NCBI GenBank assembly: GCA_958423465.1 | Contig: CATZRD010000031.1 | Span: 1 to 28,364 of the forward strand | Reading direction: 5' to 3' | DNA from: an uncultured Oscillospiraceae bacterium | Lineage (GTDB): Bacteria; Bacillota; Clostridia; Oscillospirales; Oscillospiraceae | DNA: 28,364 bases | Translations under genes and position numbers: made by a program | In this document: piece after piece, positions 17,885 through 28,364 of the stretch | How the letters are laid out: every line of letters begins with the position of its first letter | Position numbering within the stretch: position 1 is the first letter of the stretch | The notes under the pieces: model-generated | The model's database searches: none | What the model saw: the letters and a program-made list of their open reading frames with translations, nothing else | What the model was told of the DNA's origin: nothing

Positions 17885-18862
17885 ATGCTGAACGGCAAGC
17901 GTTCCCACCAGACCCCTGTGATGGACCCGGAGCCCCAGGCTCCGGCCGCGGCCCTGACCCGGCGCCACGGAAAGACGCTGGGACAAAGAATCGGCGAGTA
18001 CTGGCAGATGTACGCGCTGCTGCTGATCCCGGTGGCGCTGACCATCATCTACAAGTACATCCCCATGTACGGAATTCAGATCGCCTTCCGGGACTTCGAT
18101 CCCAACCTGGGCTTTACCCGCAGCCTGTGGGTGGGCTGGGACTGGTTCATCCGGTTCTTCAAGGCCCCCACCTTCTGGCGGATGATGAAGAACACGGTGC
18201 TCATCAGCGCCTTCGGCCTGCTGTGGAGCTTCCCGGTCCCCATCATCCTGTCCCTCATCATCAACCAGGTCCGGTTCACCAAGTTCAAGCGGGTGGTCCA
18301 GACGGTCCTCTACGCGCCCCACTTCATCTCCGTCATGGTCATCTGCGGTATGATCAAGATCTTCCTCAGTCCCTCGGGCGGTCTGCTGAACCTGCTGCTG
18401 GGCACCCAGATCGACTTTCTGAGCCAGTCGAGCGCCTTCCGGACCATCTACATCGCCTCCGGCATCTGGCAGGACGCGGGCTGGGGCTGCATCATCTACC
18501 TGGCGACCCTGGCCAACGTGGACCCCGGCCTCTATGAGGCGGCGAAAATGGACGGCGCGTCGGTGTTCCAGCGCATCCTCCATATCGATATCCCCGAGCT
18601 GCTGCCCATGATCATCCTGAACCTCATCATGGCGGCCGGCGGCATCATGAACGTGGGCTTTGAGAAGGTCTGGCTGCTCCAGAACGACCTGAACAAGGCC
18701 ACCAGCGACGTCATCGCCGTGTACGTCTACCAGCAGGGTATCGAACAGCAGAAATTCAGCTACTCAACGGCAGTCGGTCTGTTCAACACGGCGATCAACA
18801 TCGTACTGCTTATCATCGTCAACAAGATCGCGTCCAAGGCTTCGGACGTGGAGTTCGTGTAA
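17885..18862 (+). CDS. lplB: ABC sugar importer permease, LplB type
   Basis: Inner subunit of an oligosaccharide ABC importer (CUT1, LplB/YtrP-like). 325 residues: a hydrophilic N-terminus of about 40, then six hydrophobic segments (first about 43-63 in MYALLLIPVALTIIYKYIPM). The binding-protein-dependent transport signature containing the EAA loop is visible at EAAKMDGASVFQRILHIDIPEL (about 219-240), which contacts the ATPase. The phrase YGIQIAFRDFDP near the first loop is typical of LplB relatives. ATG 17885 follows AAGGAAG. First gene of the rightward operon under operator control. No ATPase is encoded nearby, so a shared MsmK-like ATPase elsewhere is presumed. Confidence 0.93.
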   Translation: MLNGKRSHQTPVMDPEPQAPAAALTRRHGKTLGQRIGEYWQMYALLLIPVALTIIYKYIPMYGIQIAFRDFDPNLGFTRSLWVGWDWFIRFFKAPTFWRMMKNTVLISAFGLLWSFPVPIILSLIINQVRFTKFKRVVQTVLYAPHFISVMVICGMIKIFLSPSGGLLNLLLGTQIDFLSQSSAFRTIYIASGIWQDAGWGCIIYLATLANVDPGLYEAAKMDGASVFQRILHIDIPELLPMIILNLIMAAGGIMNVGFEKVWLLQNDLNKATSDVIAVYVYQQGIEQQKFSYSTAVGLFNTAINIVLLIIVNKIASKASDVEFV

Positions 18863-21800
18863 AGGGGGTCAGAGAACAATGGCAAGCGCAACCGCAGCCG
18901 CGTCCCAGGTCAAAAAGAAGAAAAAGTCCACCGGTCTGTCCGACAGGGCCAGCGACGTCATCCTGGTGGTCATCTGCTCCATCGTACTGCTGATCGTGGC
19001 CTATCCCCTGTACTACGTCCTCATCGCGTCCTTCTCCGACCCTTACGCCGTGTACGCGGGCAAGACCTTCCTGGTGCCCAGCGGGTTCACCTTCGACGGC
19101 TACAAGGCCGTGTTCGCCGACCCGGACATCGTTTCCGGCTTCCTCAACTCCGTGAAATACACCGTCATCGGCACCTGCTTCTCCGTCATCATGCTGTACA
19201 TCACCGCCTATCCTCTGGCGGACAAGGGCCTGCCGGGCCGGAAGCTCATCAGCCTGTTCTTCGTGTTCACCATGTACTTCGGCGGCGGCATGATCCCCAC
19301 CTACCTGGTGGTCAAGGAGACCGGCCTCATCGGCAGCATGTGGTCCCTGTTCCTCCCCGGCGGCGTGGGCGTGGGCAACATGATCGTGGTCCGCAACTAC
19401 TTCCAGAACAGCATCCCCCACGATCTGGTGGAGGCCAGCGAGATCGACGGCTGCTCCAAGTTCCGCACCTTCATCAGCGTGGTCATCCCACTGTCCCTGC
19501 CCATCCTGGCGGTCCAGGCGGTGTTCGCCATGGTGGCCTACTGGAACGACTGGTTCACCGCCATGATCTACATGGGCGGCAAGGGCTCCCCCCTGCCCCT
19601 GGTCCTGCGGGGCATCCTCCTCAAGAGCAGCGCGGCCCAGGAGCAGGCGGCCATGGTCTCCGGCGGCTTCGCGGAGCTGAACAAGATGACGGAAATGATC
19701 AAGTTCTGCTCCATGATCGTGGCGGCCGTCCCCATGCTGGTAGCCTATCCTTACGTCCAGAAGTACTTCGAGAAGGGCTTCATGTCCGGCGCAGTCAAGG
19801 GTTAACCTTTCGGGCCGCCCTTTTCAAAGGGCGGCGGCGTCCAGAGGCAGAGCCTCCGGTGGGTTTGGGCGAAGCCCAATATGTTTTCGCTCGCACAAAT
19901 CTTTTATAAAGGAGCAACACCATGAAGAAGTTTCTGTCCTTCCTCCTGGCAGCCGCCATGCTGCTGGCCCTGCTGACCGCCTGCGGCGGCGGAAACAACG
20001 CCCCCGCCAGCAGCGGCGAACCCAACATGGATACCACCCAGACCGAGTTTGACGTGCTCTCCGGCATTTCCGCCCTCTCCGGCGGCTATGATAACAACCC
20101 GGTGCTCAACCAGATGCAGGAGAACGCGGGCATCAAGATCAACTGGGAGACCATGAGCGACTCCCTGGGTGAGCAGGTGGGTATCCGCATCACCGGCGGC
20201 GACCTCCCCGACGCCCTCCAGGCCGTGGGCTTCTCCAACTATGACCTGGGCCGCTATGGCCGGGGCGGCACCTTTATCGATCTGACCCCCTATGTCACCG
20301 ACCCTGAGATCATGCCCAACCTCTCCGCCATTCTGGAGAAGTACCCCAAGATCAAGGCGGCCATCACCCAGGATGACGGCAAGATCTACGGCCTGCCCGC
20401 CGCCGAGATGATGGGCACCGCCGCCACCGGTGCGGCGGAGGACTACTCCATCCACTCCATCCAGCAGTTCTCCATGATCAACAAGGCATGGCTGGACGAC
20501 CTGGGACTGGATGTACCCGAGACCGTCGAGGAGCTGAAGGCCGCCCTCCAGGCCTTCAAGGACAACGACATGGCCCACAAGATGTACGGCGCGGACCCGG
20601 GCAGCACCATACCCATGTCCTTCGGCTTTGACGAGTGGTGCTGGGGCCAGAACATCTTCTACGCCCCCTTCGGCCTGACCAACTGGTCCGACGTGTGCAT
20701 GGACCTGCGCCTGACCAAGGACAAGGAAGTGGTCTTTGACTGCGTCAGCGACGAGTACCGCGACGCGATCACCTACTACCACGACTGGTACGCCGACGGC
20801 CTCATCGACGTGGAGGTGTTCAGCCAGGAAGCCAACCAGTATCTGGCCAAGGGCGCCCAGGGCTATCTGGGCGTGGCCACCTGGTGGGAGATCAATGAGA
20901 TGATGGGCGAGCACGCCGCCGACTACGTCTACCTGCCCCCGCTGAAGGGCCCCGACGGCAAGTGCACCGTGTATATCAAGTCCGCCGGCTCCGCCGTCAA
21001 CTCCGGGCAGCTGTCCATCACGAAGGACTGCAAGAGCCCCGTCAACCTGCTGAAGTTCTATGACCAGTGGTACACCGGCGAGAACGTCATGCAGCTCCAG
21101 TACGGCCCCATCGGCGTGTACTTCAACGAGGAGAAGGACGATCAGGGCCTATACGTCTCCATCACCGACGAGGAGGCCCGGGCGAAGTACAACAAGTCCG
21201 CCGGCGAGCTGAAGAGCACCTACGAGGTGGCCGGTCCCAAGCTGATCCTCTCCGAGTACTACACCAACGTGTTCCATATGGAGGACCGGGCCATGCAGCG
21301 TCTGGAGGACCTGCAGAACTTCTGGTTCAAGTATGTGGACGATTTCACCTACTACCCCGTGGACTGCGTGTTCACCAAGGAGGAGCTGGACGACCTGGAT
21401 CTCTACCGGCCGGACTTCGAGTCCCACGTTCGGGAGCAGGAGGCTCTGTGGCTCCGGGACGGCGGTCCCACCGACGCCGAGTGGGAGGCCTACAAGCAGG
21501 ATCTGGTGGATACCTACGGTATGAACCAGCTGCTGGAGGTCTACCAAAACGCCTACGCGCGCTACAGCTCCGCGGAATAAGCACTAAGGACCATTTCGTC
21601 TGAGGGGGGCGGCTGTTCGCCGCCCCCCTTCCTAAAACCGCACTTCAATTTTTAAGGAAACCAGCAGGAGGTTGCGCATCATGACCAGCGACGCTCTTCA
21701 AAAAGCCCGGGAATTCGAGGCCCAGTACGGCCCTCACATTCCCGACAGCGAGCGGCCCGCCTTTCACGCCACGCCCACCATCGGGTGGATGAACGATCCC

Positions 21801-24800
21801 AACGGCTTCTCCCTCTACAGGGGGGAGTACCACCTGTTCTACCAGTACCACCCCTACTCCAACGAGTGGGGCCCCATGCACTGGGGGCATTTGAAAAGCC
21901 GGGACCTGATCCGGTGGGAGCGGCTCCCGGCGGCCATGGCCCCGGATATGCCCTACGACGCCTCCGGATGCTTCTCCGGCAGCGCCGTGGAGCTGCCCGA
22001 CGGGCGGCAGCTGCTGCTGTACACCGGCGTCCGCCGGGATCGGGACCCGGACGGCTTCCTCCGGGACGTCCAGACCCAGTGCGTCGCCATCGGCGACGGG
22101 GTGGACTATGAAAAGTGCCTGGAAAACCCCGTCCTCACCGAGGCGGACCTGCCCCGGGGCGGCAGCGCCGTGGACTTCCGGGACCCCAAGCTCTGGCGGG
22201 ACGCGGACGGGACCTATTACGCCGTTGTGGGCAACCGGGCGGGCGACGACTGCGGCGCCATTCTCCTGTACCGCAGCCAAGACGGCCTGGGCTGGGAGCT
22301 GGTCCGCACGCTGGACGCCTGCCGGGGCCAGTACGGCAAGATGTGGGAATGTCCGGACTTCTTCCCCCTGGACGGGAAGCGCGTCCTTCTCACCAGCCCC
22401 CAGGAGATGGACCCGGTGGGGCTGGAGTTCCACGCCGGCAGCGGGACCCTGTGCCTCATCGGGGACTATGACGCCGAGGGAGCGGGCTTCCGCCGTCAGG
22501 CCGCCCAGGCCATCGACTACGGCCTGGACTTCTACGCCTCCCAGACCCTGCTGACGGAGGACGGCCGGCGGGTCATGATCGCCTGGATGCAGAACTGGGC
22601 TACCGTGGGAGCCAAGCCCGACCACTGCCGCTGGTTCGGCCAGATGACCCTGCCCCGGGAGCTGTCCCTGCGGAACGGCCGGCTGTACCAGAACCCGGTC
22701 CGGGAGCTGGAGCGGTATCGGGGTCCCTGCATCATCCACCGGAACATCCCCGTCAGCGGGGAGATCAACCTGCCGGGCATCCAGGGACGGACGCTGGATA
22801 TGACCGTCACTGTCCGGCCCATCGGCCATGAGTCCTACCGCTGGTTCCGGGTCCGGGTGGCTAAGGACGGCAAGCACGAGACCATCGTCCGCTACCGGCC
22901 CGACCAGGGCACCGTAAAGATCGACCGGACCCGCAGCGGCCTGCCCCACGACATCGTCCATACCCGCAGTTTCCTGGTGCGGCCCCGGAACGGGGAGATC
23001 AAGCTGCGGCTCATCCTGGACCGGTTCAGCCTGGAGGTCTTCGTCAACGACGGTGAGCAGGCCGCCAGCGCCGTGCTCTACACCCGCCAGGAGGCGGACG
23101 CCATCAGCTTCGAGGCCGGCGGCACGGTGCTGATGGACGTGGAGAAATACGACATTCTGACCGAGGGGTAAGCGGCAGAGGCGAAGCGATAGTTGCCCCG
23201 GTCCCCGCTTTCTCTCGTCGGATGTGAGACGAAGGGAGCGCCCCCGGCCATCTGGCCGGGGGCGCTCCCTCCCTCTTCTCTTATCCGGTTTTCCAGCGTA
23301 TAAAGACGCCCGCCCGGCGGGCCGTCAGCTCCCCCGCTTCCCCGCCGGGCCGGACTCGCCCCCCGGACGGATGCCGGAAGCGGTCCCGTCGCCGAACTGC
23401 AGCTTCTGGAACCCGTTGCCCTGGATCTCATGGGCCTCCAGCACGATGGTGAAGGCCGCCGGGTCGATCTCCTTCACCGCCCGCTGCAGCACCGCCATCT
23501 GCTTGGAGCTGCACACGCTGAGGATCACCTGCTTATTGGCCTTCATATACCCGCCGAAGCCCGGCAGAATGGTGCTGCCCCGGCGGCAGATGTCCCCGAT
23601 CATCCGGCAGATGACATCCCCCTGCTCCGTTACGATCAGGACCATTTTCCCGGAGTTGAAGCCGAAGATCGTCTTATCCACCACCACGGAGGACAGGTAG
23701 CTGACCATGAGGCCGTAGATCATGCCGTCCACGTCCCGCAGGACGATGCTCTCCGCCAGAAGCACGATCACGTCAAAGGCGAAGGTGATCTTCCCCAGGG
23801 GGAAATCCGGCCGCCAGGTCTTTACGGACATGATGATGAAATCCATACCGCCGGTGGAGTCGTTGCGCAGATAGATGATGGCGTAGCCCAGACCGCACAG
23901 CACGCTGGTGGACAGCGCCGCCAGCAGCCGGTCCCCCTGATACACAGGGAGCAGCGGCGCCAGATAGTCCAGCATCAGGGAGGAGATCAGCATGCAGCGC
24001 ATGGAGCGGAAGTAAAAGCCCCGTCCCAGCACCCGGAAGCACAGCAGGGCCACCGGGATGTTCAGAAGGATGATGGCCCAGCCCAGAGGGATCCGGGTAA
24101 AATAGTTGATGAGAAAGCCGATGCCGGAGAAGCCCACCAGAGGAAGGCGGGCGGCAAGGGAAAAATTGTACAGGCCGATGGCGGCCAAAAAGCTGCCCGC
24201 CAGCTCATAGACGATATCCGTGCCGGTCTGCTTCCATCTCTCTGCCATACGGGCCTCCTCCCTATCGCAAACAGGATACAAAGCGCCGCCCCGCAAACGC
24301 CCGGCGGGGCGGCGCAAAGACGCTTTTCCGCCTGACGGCGGCTCTTACTTGGCCAGGACCTTCTTCAGCCTGGCGAAGCGGGGCAGACCGTCCACCTTCT
24401 TCATCTGGGTCTCGCCCTGGATGAGAGGCAGCGCGTAGTCGATGAAGCCCTGCTCCACGCCGTTGTGATCGGCGTTGATCCACTCCAGGGGGACCTTCTT
24501 CTCGGTGTTGGCCACGTCGGTCAGGTTGAACAGCTTGGTCTTGCACACATACTTGCCGTCCTCATAGCTGCGCTCGAAGCCCACCATCTTGTCGGTGAGG
24601 CCGGCCACGGCGTTCTCCACGGCGGCCTTGCCGGCCATGAAGGACTCGTCGATATCAGTTTGGCTGGCCAGGTGCGCACCGCAGCGCTGCAGCAGGCTCA
24701 GCTCGATGCCCCGGACCTTGGCGCCGGTGGCCTTCTTGCACACGTCGGCCAGCATGGCGGCCAGGCCGCCCAGCTGGGCGTGGCCGAAGCCGTCGGTGGC

Positions 24801-27800
24801 GGAGGTCTTGGCCTCGGAGACGAAGGAGCCGTCGGCGTAGTGGACGCCCTCGGACACGGCCACCATGCAGTTGCCGTTCTTCTCGTACACGGCCTTCACC
24901 TCGGAGATGAACTTGTCCATATCGAAGTCGGTCTCCGGCAGATAGATGAGGTCGGGGCCGGCGCCGAAGGCGGTGGCCAGGCCAGCGGCGGCGGTGAGCC
25001 AGCCGGCGTGGCGGCCCATGATCTCGATAACGCAGATCATGCCGGTGTCATACACCCGGGCGTCCTGATAGACCTCCATGCAGCTGGTGGCGATATACTT
25101 GGCGGCGGAGGCGTAGCCGGGGCAGTGGTCCGTGCCGAACAGGTCGTTGTCGATGGTCTTGGGCACGCCCATGACCCGGCACTCGTAGCCCACCTTCTGC
25201 ATGTACTTGCTGATCTTGTTGCAGGTATCCATGGAGTCGTTGCCGCCGTTGTACAGGAAATAGCGGACGTCATACTTCTTGAAGATCTCCAGGATGCGCT
25301 TGTAATCGGTGTCGTCCACGTCGGGATCGGCGATCTTGTAGCGGCAGGAGCCCAGGGCGGAGGAGGGCGTATACAGCATCAGCTCCAGCTCGTCGGCGTC
25401 CTCCTGGGTCATGTCGAACAGCCGGTCGTTCAGCACGCCCTTGATGCCGTGCTCCGCGCCGTAGACCTTGGTGATAGCGTCGCAGTCCAGAGCGGTGCGG
25501 ATCACGCCGTAGGCGCTGGCGTTGATGACGGAAGTGGGGCCGCCGGACTGGCCGATGATCAGAGAACCTTTGAGAGCATTCATAAAAATACCTCCTGAAG
25601 TGTGAGAAAATGGGAAAGCGCGCGGCTTTGCTTATTTCGCATATGGCAATAGTATAGCAACTTTTTTTCCGGTTGTAAATCGTGGATTTCCACGGAAGTT
25701 CCGTTTTCCCCGGCGGAGCAGGTGGTTATTGTAACAAATCATGGAATATGTATAAAATCAGGCCGTCCCGGACCCCCAGTTTTTGTACGGCGGGGGGTTG
25801 CCAAGCCCGGGAAAGAATGATAAAATATCAGTACACTTCAATACTAGGAGGATGCAATCATGCCCCTTGTTACAACGAAAGAAATGTTCAGGAAGGCCTA
25901 TGACGGCGGCTACGCCATCGGCGCCTTCAACGTCAACAACATGGAGATCGTCCAGGGCATCACCGAGGCCGCTCAGGAGCTGAAGGCCCCCCTGATCCTG
26001 CAGGTGTCCAAGGGCGCCCGGGCCTACGCCAACCACACCTATCTGGTGAAGCTGGTGGAGGCCGCCGTGATCGAGTGCCCCGACATCCCCATCGCGCTGC
26101 ATCTGGACCACGGCCCCGACTTCGAGACCTGCAAGTCCTGCATTGACGGCGGCTTCACCTCCGTGATGATCGACGCCTCCGGCAAGCCCTTTGAGGAGAA
26201 CATCGAGATCACCAAGAAGGTCGTCGAGTACGCCCACGACCACGGCGTGGTGGTGGAGGCCGAGCTGGGCACCCTGGCCGGCATCGAGGACGATGTGAAG
26301 GTGGCCGCTCACGCCGCCTCCTACACCCGTCCTGAGGAGGTGGAGGAGTTCGTGACCAAGACCGGCTGCGACTCCCTGGCCATCGCCATCGGCACCAGCC
26401 ACGGCGCCTACAAGTTCACCGCCGCCCAGTGCACCCGCAACGAGAAGGGCATCCTGGTGCCGCCTCCGCTGCGCTTTGACGTGCTGGAGGAGGTCTCCAA
26501 GCGTCTGCCCGGCTTCCCCATCGTGCTCCACGGCTCCTCCTCCGTGCCTCAGGAGTTTGTGAAGATGGTCAACGAGAACGGCGGCAACATGCCCGACGCC
26601 GTGGGCATCCCCGAGGAGCAGCTGCGCAAGGCCGCCACCATGTCCGTGTGCAAGATCAACATCGACTCTGATCTGCGTCTGGCCATGACCGGCACCATCC
26701 GCAAGTACTTCAACGAGCACCCCGCCGACTTTGACCCCCGCCAGTACCTCAAGCCCGCCCGGGCCGCCATCAAGGAGCTTGTCAAGCACAAGCTGGTGGA
26801 TGTGCTGGGCTGCGATGGCAAGGCCATCTGACCGGTATCCCGCGACCAGGGAATCACAGGGCCGTCCTCTCATCAGGGCGGCTCTGTCCTATCTTTTTCT
26901 GTCCCGGAGGGAGGAGCGGTATTGTCTGTTTCACCTGAGAAAAAAAGCGCCTGGCGGAAAGTCCGGCCCTATATTGAGACCTTTCTGCGGTGGACCTTCC
27001 GCGCGCTGGTAATGGGCGCCGTCTGCGGCGCGGTGGGCGCCGCCTTCCACTACGGGGTGGATCTGGCGGGAGAGCTGTTCCGGGCCCACGGGTGGCTGCT
27101 CTTTCTGCTGCCCGCCGCCGGTCTGGCCATCGTGGGGGCGTACCACGCCGCCGGCATCCGCAAGGACCGGGGGACCAATCTGGTCCTCAGCTCTCTCCAG
27201 AGCGGCGAGGCCATCTCTCTGAAGGTGGTCCCTCTGATCTTTTTCGGCACTGTGCTCACCCATCTGTGCGGCGGCTCCGCCGGGCGGGAGGGCGCCGCCC
27301 TGCAGATCGGCGCGGGTCTGGCGGCCTGCCTCAACCGGATCCTGCATCTGGAGGGAAAGCAGGCCCAGGCGGCCGTCATGTGCGGGATGTCCGGCCTTTT
27401 CGCCGCGGTGTTCGGCACGCCGGTGACGGCGGCAGTGTTCAGTCTGGAGGTGGGCACCGTGGGCACCTTCTACTATACCGCCCTGTACCCCTGCCTTCTC
27501 ACCGCCGTAACGGCCTGGGGGGTCAGCCGGCTGCTGGGCGTCACCGGCGTGGTCCTGGATCTCAGCGCGGTCCCGCCGGACACGCCCCTGACGCTGCTGC
27601 GGGTCCTGGGGCTGACCCTTCTGTGCGTGCTGTGCAGCATCCTGTTCCTGACGGTGATGCACCGGGCGGAACGCCTGTACCACAGGCTGCTGCCCAACCA
27701 CTACCTGCGGATCCTCGCCGGCGGCTGTCTGGTGGTCCTCTGCACCCTTCTGTCCGGCAGCAGGACCTACAACGGCGCCGGAATGAGCGCGGTGGCCGAC

Positions 27801-28330
27801 GCCGTGGCCGGTCAGGCCGACCCCTGGGATTTTCTGGTCAAGATCCTCTTTACCGCTCTGACCATCGGCGCCGGGTACAAGGGCGGCGAGATCGTCCCCA
27901 CCTTCTTCATCGGCGCCGCCTTCGGCTGCACGGTGGGGCCGCTGCTGGGACTGGAGCCGGGCTTCGCCGCCGCCGTGGGCATGGTGTCGCTGTTTTGCTG
28001 CGTGGTCAACTGTCCCGTGGCCTCCCTGCTGCTGGCGGTGGAGCTGTTCGGCGGGCGGGCTCTGGCGTCTTTTGCCCTGGCCTGCGCCCTGAGCTACCTC
28101 ATGAGCGGCTACTACACCCTGTACGCCCAGCAGCGCATCGTTTACTCCAAGCTGGCGGACAATGAAAAGGAATAGCGCCGCGGCGCGGCGGGCCTCCGCC
28201 CGCCGCCTGCGGAAAATATGCCGGTGCGGTCAGAAAAAACGAAAAATGTAGTTGACAAGTTTCCCGCTCTGTGGTATAGTCTTAGCTGTTCCGGCGGTAA
28301 GCCGGTCCGCATCTGGGGGTATAGCTCAGC

Positions 28331-28364
<34 letters not shown>

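Overview
The window is GC-rich bacterial DNA with strong Shine-Dalgarno sequences (AGGAGG type), Bacillota-type genes (smc-ftsY pair, YitT, YesL/DUF624, LplABC-type sugar importer, PPi-type phosphofructokinase, SLH surface proteins) and G+C-rich intrinsic terminators. This fits a high-GC anaerobic gut Clostridia lineage such as Oscillospiraceae (Flavonifractor/Lawsonibacter-like). The assignment is inference from gene content, not from a marker gene.

Layout. (1) 1-4365, minus strand: smc followed by ftsY (truncated by the window edge), the chromosome-organisation and SRP-receptor pair. (2) 4366-5893: a low-GC relic of a mobile element. It holds a Tn916-type tyrosine integrase broken by a frameshift, a nonsense codon and an internal deletion, with tandem short repeats and a perfect inverted repeat beside it, plus one small possible ORF. 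(3) 5894-13300, minus strand: two large secreted SLH-domain surface proteins flanking a TepA/ClpP-like protease, each unit with its own promoter and/or terminator. (4) 13365-23269: a divergent beta-fructoside (sucrose or fructo-oligosaccharide) utilisation locus. Leftward runs LacI regulator, membrane-anchored protein, lipoprotein, YesL-like membrane protein and fructokinase. Rightward runs permease, permease, solute-binding lipoprotein and cytoplasmic GH32 beta-fructosidase. The 429-bp divergent region holds two good sigma-A promoters and at least four GTTTCA/TGAAAC operator-like sites. (5) 23325-26831: YitT-family membrane protein, PPi-dependent phosphofructokinase and, divergently, class II fructose-bisphosphate aldolase. 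(6) 26922-28364: a ClC-family anion transporter that looks related to the fluoride-type branch, then a strong promoter and the 5' half of tRNA-Ala(GGC).

How it fits together: region 4 imports a fructoside, cleaves it inside the cell and phosphorylates fructose; region 5 supplies the next two glycolytic steps (F6P to FBP to triose phosphates). No transporter ATPase is encoded here, as is usual for this importer class, so a shared ATPase elsewhere is inferred. The least understood part is the pair of small extracytoplasmic proteins plus YesL-like protein co-transcribed with the LacI regulator and fructokinase. They may be accessory parts of the importer and are the best candidate here for an undescribed function.
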